This document shows, in pieces, positions 1 through 10,287 of a DNA stretch of 64,000 nt (its first letter is position 1; each line of letters starts with the position of its first letter). The DNA comes from Acetobacter malorum (lineage in GTDB: Bacteria; Pseudomonadota; Alphaproteobacteria; Acetobacterales; Acetobacteraceae), in assembly GCF_001580615.1 (NCBI RefSeq), contig NZ_LHZC01000057.1:62001-126000 (forward strand). Direction: 5' to 3'. A program made the position numbers and the translations under genes. The notes under the pieces were generated by a model. It was not told the origin of the DNA. It saw nothing but the letters and a program-made list of their open reading frames with translations, and searched no databases.

Positions 1-1
1 G

Positions 2-1921
2 CAACAGGCCCGCACGCAGGAGGCAGACCTTGAGCGCCGCCATGCAGCCTCTCGCGCCCGGCTGGACGGCCTGCGCCCGCAGCAGGAACGCGCCGTCGCG
101 GCCAGAGAGGATGCGGACACTGCCCTGACTGCCGCCACAACAGCGCGCGATGCCCTGCCGCAGACGGAAGCCCTGAAAATGGCACTGGATCAGGCGCGCC
201 AGAAAGACACCGCCGCCCAGCAAGCCGAACAACAGGCCCGCACAGCCCTGAAAATGGCGGAACAGCAACTCCGCTCCGCGCAGGATACCCTCACCCGCGC
301 GGAAAACCAGCAGGCAACCGCCAGTGCCAGGCTGGAAACCCTTCTGCCAGAACGCGACCGCCTGCGGCAGGACGTTGCCGCAGAAGAAAGCGCCCTCACT
401 GATCTGGAAAGCCGTCGGGCTGCCGGACAGGCGGACAAGCAGATTGAAGAGGTTCTGCAAGCCGCCCAAACCCGGCAGACCGAAGCCGAGGCCGCCTGCC
501 GCACGGCAGAACAGGCGGCTGTGCGTGCTGAAAGCGCCGCACAAACGGCAGCACAACAGCACCAGAAACTGCAGGAACTCTCGCTCGAACTCCGCTCCCG
601 TCTGGCGGCTCTCTCCCCACGTCTGGAAACGCTTCAGGCAGAACAGGCTGAAGCCGAAGAGCGCAAAACCCGCGCCAGCACCGCACTGCAAGAAGCCTCT
701 GCCGCTCTGCCGGAAAGCGGTGAAGAAGAGCTCGCCACCCTGCGGGAGAAGCGCAGCGCCTTAACAACAGAACTGGAACAGGTGCGCGAACTCCGGGCCG
801 CCCTGCAGGCAGAAAAAGCCACGCTGGCCAGCAAACAGGCCTCTCTGACCGCTGCCGTGCAGGACTGGACAGCCCGCGCAGAAGCCGCCCGGACGGACCT
901 GACCCACGCGCAAGCACGGCTGGAAGCCGCCCGCACGGAACATCAGACCGTCTCGGAACTGCCGGCAGAAGCCGAGCGGCTGAAAAAGAACACGCTTCAG
1001 GCTTTGACCGAGGCAGAAACAACCTACGCCGAAGCCGACAAAGCCCGCGCCGAGGCCGAAGCCGCTCTGGCGGACGCCAATGAGCAGCGCCGTAAAACGG
1101 AAGCACAGCTCACCGCCGCGCGGGAAAACCTGCTGAAAGCCGAAGCCCGCAGTGAGCAGGCACAGGCTATTCTCGACCAGCTTCTGGTGGAAACCCCAGC
1201 TCCGCCGCGCCCACCCACCGGAGACCTGACAGAAGCCGCAGAAAGCGCCCTCCGCCGCAAGATCTCCCGCCTGACGCGGGAGCGCGAAGAGATGGGGCCG
1301 GTCAACCTGCGTGCTGAAATTGAGGCTGAGGAAGCCTCTGGCCAGGCCAACACGCTGGCTGCGGAAATTGCCGACCTTGAGGCCGCCATTGCCCGCCTGC
1401 GTGGCTCCATCGGCTCGCTGAACAAGGAAGGGCGGGAACGCCTGATGGCCGTGTTCACGCAGGTGGACCAGCATTTCCAGTCCCTCTTCTCCCGCATGTT
1501 TGGCGGCGGCCGGGCGCATCTGGGCCTTGTGGGCAGTGATGATCCGCTGGAAGCCGGGCTGGAAATCTATGCTCAGCCACCGGGCAAAAAGCTGGCCACC
1601 CTCTCGCTGCTTTCGGGAGGTGAACAGGCTTTAACGGCTCTTTCATTGATTTTTGCAGTGTTTCGCTGTAATCCGGCCCCCGTTTGTGTGCTCGACGAGG
1701 TTGACGCACCGCTTGATGATGCCAACGTTGGACGTTTCAGTTCCCTGTTAGGGGACATGGTCACAGAAGCAGGAACCCGTTTTCTGGTTGTTACTCACCA
1801 TCAACTGACAATGGCGCATATGGACCATCTCTTTGGCGTAACCATGCAGGAGCGCGGCGTCAGCCGTGTTCTGTCAGTTGACCTTGCTCGCGCCGCCGCC
1901 ATGGCTGGGCAACAGGACTAG
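2..1921 (+). CDS. smc: Chromosome segregation protein SMC, C-terminal part (5' end cut by window)
   Basis: The reading frame is open from base 2, so the N-terminal ATPase half, hinge and part of the coiled coil lie outside the window. The visible part is a long Ala/Glu/Gln-rich coiled coil (to about base 1290), followed by the conserved GPVNLRAE segment and then the ABC head: signature motif LSGGEQ near 1613-1630 and Walker B VCVLDEVDAPLDD near 1684-1722. SMC dimers bind ScpA/ScpB and hold or extrude DNA loops during chromosome segregation. The gene stops at a TAG at 1919-1921. An internal ATG at 179 is not the true start. Identification is firm because the head motifs and the coiled-coil arrangement are characteristic. 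Confidence 0.95.
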   Translation, partial: QQARTQEADLERRHAASRARLDGLRPQQERAVAAREDADTALTAATTARDALPQTEALKMALDQARQKDTAAQQAEQQARTALKMAEQQLRSAQDTLTRAENQQATASARLETLLPERDRLRQDVAAEESALTDLESRRAAGQADKQIEEVLQAAQTRQTEAEAACRTAEQAAVRAESAAQTAAQQHQKLQELSLELRSRLAALSPRLETLQAEQAEAEERKTRASTALQEASAALPESGEEELATLREKRSALTTELEQVRELRAALQAEKATLASKQASLTAAVQDWTARAEAARTDLTHAQARLEAARTEHQTVSELPAEAERLKKNTLQALTEAETTYAEADKARAEAEAALADANEQRRKTEAQLTAARENLLKAEARSEQAQAILDQLLVETPAPPRPPTGDLTEAAESALRRKISRLTREREEMGPVNLRAEIEAEEASGQANTLAAEIADLEAAIARLRGSIGSLNKEGRERLMAVFTQVDQHFQSLFSRMFGGGRAHLGLVGSDDPLEAGLEIYAQPPGKKLATLSLLSGGEQALTALSLIFAVFRCNPAPVCVLDEVDAPLDDANVGRFSSLLGDMVTEAGTRFLVVTHHQLTMAHMDHLFGVTMQERGVSRVLSVDLARAAAMAGQQD

Positions 1922-1934
1922 GGATAAAAGACAG

Positions 1935-2693
1935 ATGCCGCATCCTGATACGACATCAGACAAACCCTGCAAATCCACAGGGAGTCCCCTCAAACGCTGC
2001 CTTGGCAAAGGTATTGTTGCTGTTGGTGTGTGCATGCTGGCCTGTGCCGGCGTCGTTCTGCATCACTCCAAAGCCTATGGGCTTATGGCCCGCATCCATC
2101 ATGGTCTGATTATCTGCACACCCGGCACCGGGCTGAGCATGACGTCAGCCTCCGCAGGCCTGCCACACCAGAACAGCCCCGGCATGCTGCGGCTGGAACT
2201 GGCCTCTCAGGAAGATGGACGGGTGATTGTTGTGCCCGGCTCTAACCCGCTGAACGAGGTTCTGGCCTCATCCCGCCGTGCGCATACACTGCTGATGCTG
2301 GATCTGAACGACACCAATCCGGCAGATGTCGCCATGCTGGTGCGCAAAGCCAGAATGCGGGACCGTGTGGTGCTGGTGCCGTCCAGCAAGGAAACCACGC
2401 AGGTCGCCCTGCAGGCAGACCCATCCATGATGGTTGCCATTCCCGTTCATTCAACGCGGGAAGCCTATGCGGCTCACCGTATGGCAGGGCATCATCCTTA
2501 CGCGGCGTATCTCTCTCCCACCGCAGCACCGGACCTGTTCACGCTGGTGCACCGGGACGCGGAAGCCGTGATTACGGAAAACCCGATCACGACAACCTTC
2601 TCGGCCGATGAGTTTCTGGCCGACCGCCCGGTAGATATTGTCGTCACGCCGCAGCCCACGCAGCTGTCCCAGACGCTCGCCCGGGACAGCTAA
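1935..2693 (+). CDS. Membrane-anchored protein, possibly glycerophosphodiester-phosphodiesterase-like
   Basis: This encodes about 252 residues, starting at the ATG just after the smc stop. Residues about 24-42 form one hydrophobic segment (signal anchor or uncleaved signal), which puts the rest in the periplasm. The remainder reads like alternating strands and helices. The C-terminal stretch with AVITENP, then FLADRPVDIVVTPQP, resembles the end of GDPD-type TIM barrels, where an IITDRP motif is common. I cannot find the His and Glu catalytic residues of that family, so enzyme activity is doubtful. It probably shares the smc transcript, with a 13-base gap. The function should be treated as unknown. 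Confidence 0.7.
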   Translation: MPHPDTTSDKPCKSTGSPLKRCLGKGIVAVGVCMLACAGVVLHHSKAYGLMARIHHGLIICTPGTGLSMTSASAGLPHQNSPGMLRLELASQEDGRVIVVPGSNPLNEVLASSRRAHTLLMLDLNDTNPADVAMLVRKARMRDRVVLVPSSKETTQVALQADPSMMVAIPVHSTREAYAAHRMAGHHPYAAYLSPTAAPDLFTLVHRDAEAVITENPITTTFSADEFLADRPVDIVVTPQPTQLSQTLARDS

Positions 2694-2708
2694 TCAGGCT
2701 GCCGCCTT

Positions 2709-4253
<1,545 letters not shown>

Positions 4254-4486
4254 TTATTATTCCTGTTCCGACACGAAGCGGACCAAACGGGCACGAAGCG
4301 CTGTATATCCCATTGCTCCACTCCTTCCCACCGGCACACCTGTGGGGCCGGATGATGCGCGTAACGTAGGCAGAAAATTTCAGGCGTGGCGCGTCACATG
4401 CTTGTGCACAAAACACTGGCTCACAAAAAATTCCGTCTCCTCCCTTCCCTGCGTCCGCCTGTGGCGCCTACATGGGAAGGAGAAAG

Positions 4487-4534
4487 ATGGATAACAGCAG
4501 ATGCACACAAGCCTCTTCCATGACGAAAACGTGA
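4487..4534 (+). other. Possible 15-codon upstream ORF overlapping the phosphoesterase start
   Basis: The best Shine-Dalgarno in the region (AAGGAG at about 4478-4483) sits directly before an ATG at 4487. That ATG opens a 15-codon frame ending at 4534 and overlaps the first codons of the phosphoesterase in another frame. It could be a leader peptide, or it may simply mean the phosphoesterase starts at the later ATG at 4543. Confidence 0.25.
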
Positions 4535-5244
4535 AAGCGGCAATGCGGAAAGGACTCCGCATTGTGGGAGACGTGCATGGAGATTTACAGGCCTTCCGCC
4601 ACGCCGTTGCCACGGACCGCTTCATTATCCAGCTGGGCGACCTCGTAGATTACGGGCCGGATAGTGCAGGCGTACTGCGGCTGATGCACGACGTGATGCG
4701 TGAGGGACGCGGCCTGTTTCTGATCGGCAACCATGACCGCAAGCTGGGCCGCGCCCTGCTGGGCAAAAAACTGCGGCCCGACCCGCCGCTGGAAGCCACA
4801 ATGGCGCAGCTCCACCAGCCAGAAAACGCAGATGTGCTGGAATTTGCGCTGGATATGCTGGAGGCCGCCCCGGCGTGGTTGGTGCTGGGCCGGATGCTGT
4901 TTGTCCACGGAGCCTTTGACGTGCGGATGCTGATGGAGCCGCCTCCACCCGCATTAGGCCGTGTGACCTTTCTGCTCTCCCGCGCGCTGTTTGGGGAAAC
5001 CACCAGCAGAGTGCAGAAAGACGGCTTTCCCGAACGTTGCCTGAACTGGGTCAACCACATTCCCACCGGCTACACCGTGTATTGCGGGCATGACCAGCGC
5101 TCCACCAATGGCTGCCCGCTGACCATTCCCGGCCGTGCCGGGGGGCAGGCTATCTTTACGGATACGGGTGCGGGAAAAGGCGGCCACCTCGCGTGGCTGG
5201 ATGTGCCTGCTAACTTTATGGAAGATTCCGGCTCCGCAGTGTAA
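4501..5244 (+). CDS. Calcineurin-like metallophosphoesterase
   Basis: The 247-residue protein carries the metallophosphoesterase motifs in order: GDVHGD (residues about 22-27), GDLVDYGP (about 46-53) and GNHDRK (about 77-82), plus histidines further on (VHGAFD and CGHDQRS). These residues coordinate two metal ions. Relatives include PrpE/ApaH-type and Ser/Thr phosphatases, but the substrate cannot be inferred here. It is the first gene of a plus-strand run with chorismate mutase and sixA, and it diverges from aarC. The start is uncertain: the ATG at 4501 lies 18 bases past the strong ribosome-binding site, and an in-frame ATG at 4543 would still leave the first motif complete. Confidence 0.85.
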   Translation: MHTSLFHDENVKAAMRKGLRIVGDVHGDLQAFRHAVATDRFIIQLGDLVDYGPDSAGVLRLMHDVMREGRGLFLIGNHDRKLGRALLGKKLRPDPPLEATMAQLHQPENADVLEFALDMLEAAPAWLVLGRMLFVHGAFDVRMLMEPPPPALGRVTFLLSRALFGETTSRVQKDGFPERCLNWVNHIPTGYTVYCGHDQRSTNGCPLTIPGRAGGQAIFTDTGAGKGGHLAWLDVPANFMEDSGSAV

Positions 5245-5300
5245 TAGTCTTGCGCGAACCAGTCTCCTATATTACGAAATAGAAACAGAAACGAAGAACC

Positions 5301-5627
5301 GTGCAAACCGTGACCGACCAGCCCACCCCGACTGATGCCCTGCTGGACCTCCGTCGCAGCATCGACAATATTGACGCCGCCCTTGTTGCCATGCTGGCCG
5401 AACGCTTCCGCTGCACCAAAGCAGTCGGCGCGCTCAAAGCCCGCTATGGGATGCCGCCAGCCGACCCGGCCAGAGAATCCCGCCAGATCACCCGCCTGCG
5501 CACGCTGGCGGAAGAGGCGCATCTGGACCCCGATTTTGCCGAGAAGTTTTTGAACTTCATTATCCATGAAGTCATTCGCCACCACGAGGCGATTGCAAAA
5601 CAGTCTTCCGAATCGACCCAAAAGTGA
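5301..5627 (+). CDS. Chorismate mutase, AroQ type
   Basis: This 108-residue all-helical protein opens with the AroQ pattern LLDLRRSIDNIDAALVAMLAERF, followed by a Lys/Arg-rich turn and DPARESRQITRLR. It is the monofunctional size class. It converts chorismate to prephenate for phenylalanine and tyrosine synthesis in the cytoplasm. The start is a GTG at 5301 with a purine-rich stretch (ACGAAGAA) just before it; a second GTG at 5310 is possible. The stop overlaps the GTG start of sixA by four bases (GTGA), which implies translational coupling with an otherwise unrelated acetate-locus gene. Confidence 0.9.
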   Translation: MQTVTDQPTPTDALLDLRRSIDNIDAALVAMLAERFRCTKAVGALKARYGMPPADPARESRQITRLRTLAEEAHLDPDFAEKFLNFIIHEVIRHHEAIAKQSSESTQK

Positions 5628-6151
5628 CGCGCCGCCTCCTTCTGCTGCGGCATGCGGAAGCTGCCAGCCCTCCCGGGGGTGATTTTAGCGAACAGGCCGA
5701 TCTGGGCCGCCCGCTGAGAGCCGAAGGACGGCTTGCCGCCAGCCGATGCGGCGCATGGCTCCGGGCCCACGCTCTGGCCCCGGACCTTGTTCTGTGCAGC
5801 CCCGCCCGCCGCACGCGGGAGACTCTGGCCGGGCTGGAACCCTTCCAGCCGCCGCCTGCACGCCCCACCCAGTTCTGCCCTGACATTTACGAAGCCCCAC
5901 CCTCCGCTCTGCTGGAGCGCATCCGGCAAACCCCGGCTGAAGCCCGCACTGTGCTGATGATTGGGCATAACCCCGGCATTTCTGCCCTCGCCCGCTGGCT
6001 GGATGATCAGGCCGACGTGCTGGATCAGGGATTCGCAACAGCCTCTCTGGCCGTCTTCCATATGTGGGGCTCTGAAATTGCAAACGACGCGTCGCGCTGG
6101 GATCAGTGCGATGAGAAAAGCCTGACTTTGGACACATTCGCGCGACCCTAG
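5624..6151 (+). CDS. sixA: SixA/AarB-type histidine phosphatase
   Basis: The 175-residue protein begins LLLLRHAEA, the RHG-type motif whose histidine is phosphorylated in catalysis. Later come CSPARRTRETLAGL and MIGHNPGI, which supply the second histidine. It resembles SixA phosphohistidine phosphatases and occupies the position of aarB in the A. aceti acetic-acid-resistance locus, between aarC and aarA. The physiological substrate is not known from sequence. The GTG start overlaps the chorismate mutase stop. The following 151-base gap probably holds the aarA promoter. Confidence 0.85.
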   Translation: MTRRLLLLRHAEAASPPGGDFSEQADLGRPLRAEGRLAASRCGAWLRAHALAPDLVLCSPARRTRETLAGLEPFQPPPARPTQFCPDIYEAPPSALLERIRQTPAEARTVLMIGHNPGISALARWLDDQADVLDQGFATASLAVFHMWGSEIANDASRWDQCDEKSLTLDTFARP

Positions 6152-6302
6152 AGCGCAGAAAGCGCAGTTTTCTGAGCATGATCCTTTTTGATAACGCGCG
6201 GTTTATCGCCCACCTGCTTCCTGTTTCTTTCTGGATCGGGGAGAAGAATCAGACAGCAGGCCGCCAGTCTGGCAGCGGCTCTACAATGCAGAAGGAAAGA
6301 TC

Positions 6303-7613
6303 ATGAGCGCATCGCAGAATGAAGGTCAGCGGTCTAACGCAACCCTATCACTCGGTGGGCGGACGGCTGAACTCCCGGTCCTTTCCGGCACAATCGGACC
6401 GGATGTTGTCGATATCCGCAAGCTCCCGGCCGAGATGGGCGTTTTCACCTACGACCCCGGCTATGGCGAAACAGCATCCTGTTCCAGCAAAATCACGTTT
6501 ATTGACGGGGACAAGGGCGTTCTCCTGCATCGCGGCTATCCCATTGCCCAGCTTGCGGAAAATGCGTCCTATGAGGAAGTCATCTATCTGCTTCTGAATG
6601 GTGAACTGCCGAACGAAGGCGAATTCCAGAAATTCTCCAAAACCCTGACCAATCACACCCTGCTGCATGAGCAGATCCGCAACTTCTTCAACGGTTTCCG
6701 GCGTGATGCCCACCCCATGGCTATCCTGTGTGGCACGGTTGGCGCGCTCTCCGCGTTCTACCCGGACGCCAGTGATATTGCGATCAAGTCCAACCGTGAC
6801 CTCGCGGCTATGCGGCTGATTGCAAAAATTCCGACCATCGCGGCATGGGCTTATAAATACACGCAAGGCGAAGCCTTCATCTATCCGCGTAATGATCTGA
6901 ACTACGCAGAGAATTTCCTCTCCATGATGTTCGCGCGCGTGTCCGAACCCTACAAGATCAACCCCGTTCTGGCCCGTGCCATGAACCGGATCCTGATCCT
7001 GCATGCAGACCATGAGCAGAACGCTTCCACCTCCACCGTGCGGATGGCCGGCTCCACCGGCGCTAACCCGTTTGCCTGTATTTCCGCAGGCATTGCTGCG
7101 CTGTGGGGACCTGCACATGGCGGCGCGAACGAGGCTGTTCTGAAAATGCTGGCCAGCATTGGCAGCAAGGAAAATATCCCCGACTTCATCGCCAAGGTGA
7201 AAGACAAATCCAGCGGCGTGAAGCTGATGGGCTTTGGCCACCGCGTATACAAGAACTTCGACCCGCGCGCGAAGATCATGCAGCAGACCTGTCACGAAGT
7301 GCTGGGTGAACTCGGCATTAAGGATGACCCGCTGCTGGATCTGGCGATCGAACTTGAGAAAATCGCCATCAATGACGACTATTTCGTCCAGCGGAAACTC
7401 TATCCGAATGTCGATTTCTATTCGGGCATTATCCTGAAAGCCATGGGCATTCCCACCAGCATGTTCACCGTGCTGTTTGCCGTGGCTCGTACCACCGGCT
7501 GGGTCAGCCAGTGGAAGGAAATGATCGAAGAGCCGGGCCAGCGCATCTGCCGCCCCCGCCAGCTCTATACCGGCTCACCACAGAGAGACTTTGTAGCGCT
7601 CGACAAACGCTAA
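6303..7613 (+). CDS. aarA: Citrate synthase AarA
   Basis: The 436 residues match the length and, as I recall it, most of the sequence of A. aceti AarA. The enzyme condenses acetyl-CoA and oxaloacetate to citrate, drawing acetate carbon into the TCA cycle. The catalytic triad is visible as His272 (GPAHGGAN), His313 (MGFGHRVYK) and Asp371 (NVDFYSG). It belongs to the hexameric, NADH-sensitive type II family by length and by the HADHEQNAS segment. The start ATG is preceded by AAGGAAAG at a good distance. A strong hairpin follows the stop, so the gene is probably monocistronic, with its own promoter in the gap after sixA. Confidence 0.98.
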   Translation: MSASQNEGQRSNATLSLGGRTAELPVLSGTIGPDVVDIRKLPAEMGVFTYDPGYGETASCSSKITFIDGDKGVLLHRGYPIAQLAENASYEEVIYLLLNGELPNEGEFQKFSKTLTNHTLLHEQIRNFFNGFRRDAHPMAILCGTVGALSAFYPDASDIAIKSNRDLAAMRLIAKIPTIAAWAYKYTQGEAFIYPRNDLNYAENFLSMMFARVSEPYKINPVLARAMNRILILHADHEQNASTSTVRMAGSTGANPFACISAGIAALWGPAHGGANEAVLKMLASIGSKENIPDFIAKVKDKSSGVKLMGFGHRVYKNFDPRAKIMQQTCHEVLGELGIKDDPLLDLAIELEKIAINDDYFVQRKLYPNVDFYSGIILKAMGIPTSMFTVLFAVARTTGWVSQWKEMIEEPGQRICRPRQLYTGSPQRDFVALDKR

Positions 7614-7650
7614 GGCTCTTCCGAGCCTCACCGTTTAAAAAGACCGACGG

Positions 7651-7689
7651 ATTTTGCGCCTGTAATGCGAAAGCATTCAGGCGCAAAAT
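7651..7689 (+). terminator. Large hairpin downstream of aarA
   Basis: A 12-base arm (7651-7662) pairs perfectly with 7678-7689. The stem continues with five more pairs (AATGC/GCATT) after a one-base bulge and is capped by a GAAA tetraloop. Only a short T run follows (GCCTTT), so it may act as a terminator or as a 3' mRNA-stabilising stem for aarA. Confidence 0.65.
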
Positions 7690-7864
7690 GCCTTTACAGC
7701 CCCTAAGACCACCTGGGTGGACTGCATGGCAGCCAGTGTAGCCCCGCACACTTCAGGAACACCCAAGTAAAGAGCATGGCGGCTCCATAGCCATGGCTAA
7801 GTGAGATGCACGCCGACAGGCTCAAACGGCTTCCCACACGCATCTTTCCAGACAGCACCCGCAG

Positions 7865-7900
7865 CCTAAGCCTAAGCCTAAGCCTAAGCCTAAGCCTAAG
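7865..7900. repeat. Perfect hexanucleotide tandem repeat, six copies of CCTAAG
   Basis: Six uninterrupted CCTAAG units span 36 bases in a non-coding stretch between aarA and a convergent small gene. Such short-unit arrays gain and lose copies by slippage. A six-base unit cannot shift a reading frame but can change spacing or transcript structure. Confidence 0.95.
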
Positions 7901-8033
7901 CGCACCTCTCCACCAAAGGGAGACGTCCCTCAGCATTAGCTTCACCCTGCTATTTCTCAATTTTTTATTTAAAAACAAAAATCTAAAGAGTATTCTTCAG
8001 AAACAGTCTGAAGCCCTTTAGGCATGCGCCAAT

Positions 8034-8064
8034 AAAAAAGCCAGACCGGGCAACCCGATCTGAC
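8034..8064 (-). terminator. Rho-independent terminator of the 79-residue gene
   Basis: Read on the minus strand, an 11-pair stem (with two G-U pairs) and a three-base loop are followed by six T residues. It lies 43 bases past the stop of the gene at 8107-8346. Confidence 0.75.
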
Positions 8065-8106
8065 CTCTCCTAAACACGCAACACTCTGCCTTATCGGCTG
8101 AGTGAA

Positions 8107-8346
8107 TTAATCGCAGTCACACCCTTTTGTCGGGGATTTAGACTCACGCACCACGTGATGATCAATCCATTCAGAGACCAGACGACGGGCTTCGTTCAAA
8201 GACGATTCAGGATGATGAATGCGATACAGAGTTGTGCAGGCATGGAAAGCGGTCACATCCTCTGTGCCGACTTCGCGTAACTCCTGATACGCCGTGACGA
8301 CAGCTCGCTCGCATTTACGCGCGATCCGACTTAGTTCAACAGCCAC
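8107..8346 (-). CDS. Small conserved-type hypothetical protein
   Basis: This is a 79-residue soluble protein, mostly helical by composition, with no signal peptide. It ends in a Cys-rich tail (KGCDCD) and has one more internal cysteine (HACTTLY). I do not recognise the family. Codon use is ordinary, and a good terminator follows, which supports a real gene. It stands alone, with 141 bases between its start and the next minus-strand gene's end. Confidence 0.6.
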   Translation of the reverse strand: MAVELSRIARKCERAVVTAYQELREVGTEDVTAFHACTTLYRIHHPESSLNEARRLVSEWIDHHVVRESKSPTKGCDCD

Positions 8347-8487
8347 AGCACTATCCTTAATTAATAATCACTCTCAACAACGCAGATTAGACGCCAATTC
8401 TATCGAATATGCAAGGCACAATGAGCCTCCAGAGCCCTTATTCTGATCACAAGTTTTTACATGCCTCATAATACAGCCTCCGCGCGG

Positions 8488-9411
8488 CTATAAGGCCCAT
8501 CGACTTCTCAAAATAGCTGCCACCCGACCTGCTTCATCCAACACCTCTCGAGGCCATGGCGAGAGACTATCGACCAAAACACGCACATGCCCGTCTTCTA
8601 TCAGGCGGCGCGCCACACGCCCCCGCACACCACGCAAATCCTGCTCACGCTCCATCAGAAAGACCGGTTTATCTGCCACACAGGCTTCCACCAGCATGGC
8701 AACATCGCCGCCGCCCACCACCACGCAGTCTGAGCAGGCCATAAAGCCCAGAAGCGGCTCTTCATCCGGCTCGCCCTGCCGCCAGACCAGTAAGAAGGTG
8801 TCAGAAAGCCCTGTAATAAAAGCATCCGTCAGGTCCGGCTTGCTATCATCCCGCACCACCAGCAGCACGGAGCCACCCTGCCGGTTCACCAGCCCCGCCA
8901 GCTTTTTGCCGTGTAACAAAGCCTCTTCCTGCGTGCGGTAGGCCTGGGCGCCCACAAGAACCGTCATGCGCGGATGCGGCAGATGCTCCAGCCGTTCCTG
9001 CCAGGCCCTGCCGGCCCTCGCCAGAAGAGCGGGCGAGACAATCGTCATCGGCCCAAGCGTCGGGCAGAATTTGGCCGTGGGCGCTGCGGGAGATGGCGCA
9101 ACTACAAGATCAAACGGCATGGAACGCAGCATCGGCGCAGACCGGCCTTCCTGCCGCACACACCACACCACCGGGCACCCGGCCCGACGCGCCGCTTTGA
9201 GTGCCGCATACCCCGAGCGCCAGCCGGACGTGAGGATCAGCCCCGGCTGCCGTCCTTCTTCCAGAAACGAATCGAATGCGAGCATCTCCATCCGCACCCG
9301 CCGGAACAGGCAGCCAAGGCGGGAGGCCAGCACATAGGCCGGCCCCGGCTCGGGTCCAACGGTGGTCTCTACCACCCAGACAGGCGCCAACTTTGTTACA
9401 GAGAAGCTCAT
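8488..9411 (-). CDS. ELM1/GtrOC1-family putative glycosyltransferase
   Basis: The protein is about 307 residues from the ATG at 9411; an in-frame ATG at 9447 would add 12. It has the pattern of the ELM1/GtrOC1 (formerly DUF1022) family, with two Rossmann-like halves: LILTSGWRSGYAALKAARRAGCPVVWCVRQEGR, then FDLVVAPSPAAP, and a later VVVGGGDVAMLVEACVADKPVFL nucleotide-sugar-type motif. Bacterial members are presumed glycosyltransferases of the envelope; the donor and acceptor are unknown. It diverges from pyrE. The internal start is preferred because GGAATGAG precedes it. Confidence 0.75.
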   Translation of the reverse strand: MSFSVTKLAPVWVVETTVGPEPGPAYVLASRLGCLFRRVRMEMLAFDSFLEEGRQPGLILTSGWRSGYAALKAARRAGCPVVWCVRQEGRSAPMLRSMPFDLVVAPSPAAPTAKFCPTLGPMTIVSPALLARAGRAWQERLEHLPHPRMTVLVGAQAYRTQEEALLHGKKLAGLVNRQGGSVLLVVRDDSKPDLTDAFITGLSDTFLLVWRQGEPDEEPLLGFMACSDCVVVGGGDVAMLVEACVADKPVFLMEREQDLRGVRGRVARRLIEDGHVRVLVDSLSPWPREVLDEAGRVAAILRSRWAL

Positions 9412-9513
9412 TTTCTCATTCCGGCACGCAAGACTGAGATGAAGCATAGATTTTCACGCCGCCGGGGGCTATGCCAAAGCAAATTCCAACCGCCATAATC
9501 AAGGAAGCGCTTC

Positions 9514-10275
9514 ATGACGTCACCCGCAAACCTGGTCGCCCCTCATTCTGGCGAGACCAGCGACTGGGATCGCGATGCGGCCCTGTGCACGGCACGTCTG
9601 CTGCTGGAAATCAAAGCCATCAACTTTCGCCCGGAAGAGCCTTACACGCTGACGTCCGGCTGGAAGTCCCCGGTTTATATCGACTGCCGCCGCATCATCT
9701 TCTTCCCCCGCGCCCGTGCCAAGATCATGGAACTGGGTGTGGAAAAAATCGGCCGTCATGTCGGGTATGAAAGCATTGACGCCGTTGTGGGTGGCGAAAC
9801 CGCAGGCATTCCCTTCGCGGCATGGATGGCCGACCGCATGATGCTGCCGATGGCCTATGTCCGCAAAAAGCCCAAAGGCTTTGGCCGCAACGCCCAGATT
9901 GAAGGCGATGTGCCGGAGAACATGCGCACCCTGCTGGTGGAAGATCTCACCACGGATGGCGCGTCCAAGGTTGCTTTTGCCAATGCGCTGCGGAATGCCG
10001 GTGCGCTGATTAATCATGCTTTTGTCATCTTCTATTACGGGGTCTTCCCGGGGGCTCATCAGTCTCTGACAAACATGAACATCTCCCTGCACGCCCTGTG
10101 CACATGGTGGGATGTGCTGGAAGCCTGTTCAACGCGTCCTTACTTCTCGGAAGAGGCTGCGGCAGAAGTACGGCGCTTTCTTGAAAATCCGGCTGCATGG
10201 TCTGCTCGCCACGGCGGCGTCGGCAGTCTGGAAGAGGCCGCAGCCTTCAAAGCGAACAAAGACAAGCCTGCCTGA
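9514..10275 (+). CDS. pyrE: Orotate phosphoribosyltransferase
   Basis: The 253-residue protein transfers the phosphoribosyl group from PRPP to orotate in pyrimidine synthesis. The PRPP-binding motif is TLLVEDLTTDGASK. The catalytic-loop region YVRKKPKGFGRNAQIEG and the VVGGETAGIPFA segment are also present. It is at the long end for the family, with an N-terminal extension of about 30 residues and a C-terminal tail. The start has GGAAG upstream. It is followed 12 bases later by murI, so the two are probably cotranscribed. Confidence 0.95.
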   Translation: MTSPANLVAPHSGETSDWDRDAALCTARLLLEIKAINFRPEEPYTLTSGWKSPVYIDCRRIIFFPRARAKIMELGVEKIGRHVGYESIDAVVGGETAGIPFAAWMADRMMLPMAYVRKKPKGFGRNAQIEGDVPENMRTLLVEDLTTDGASKVAFANALRNAGALINHAFVIFYYGVFPGAHQSLTNMNISLHALCTWWDVLEACSTRPYFSEEAAAEVRRFLENPAAWSARHGGVGSLEEAAAFKANKDKPA

Positions 10276-10287
10276 GTTCAGCGTTCC

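Larger units (their letters stand above)
7614..8106. other. 493-base intergenic region with hairpins and a hexanucleotide repeat
   Basis: No convincing gene is seen. It holds the aarA terminator-like hairpin, six perfect CCTAAG units, an A/T-rich stretch around 7955-7990, a small CTTCAG/CTGAAG hairpin (about 7994-8012) and the terminator of the convergent minus-strand gene. Frames running through the repeat give only Ser-Leu or Arg-Leu runs, on either strand, with no ribosome-binding site. Confidence 0.7.

Noticed and set aside
1866-1934. Earlier start for the anchored protein within the end of smc
   Set aside because: The ATG at 1935 directly follows the smc stop and precedes a natural signal-anchor N-terminus.
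7865-7900. Possible CRISPR or attachment site at the CCTAAG array
   Set aside because: The units are contiguous six-base repeats with no spacers and no integrase gene nearby.
7806-8021. A frame encoding a Ser-Leu repeat protein through the CCTAAG array
   Set aside because: No ribosome-binding site, low-complexity product, and the same array gives Arg-Leu repeats on the other strand.
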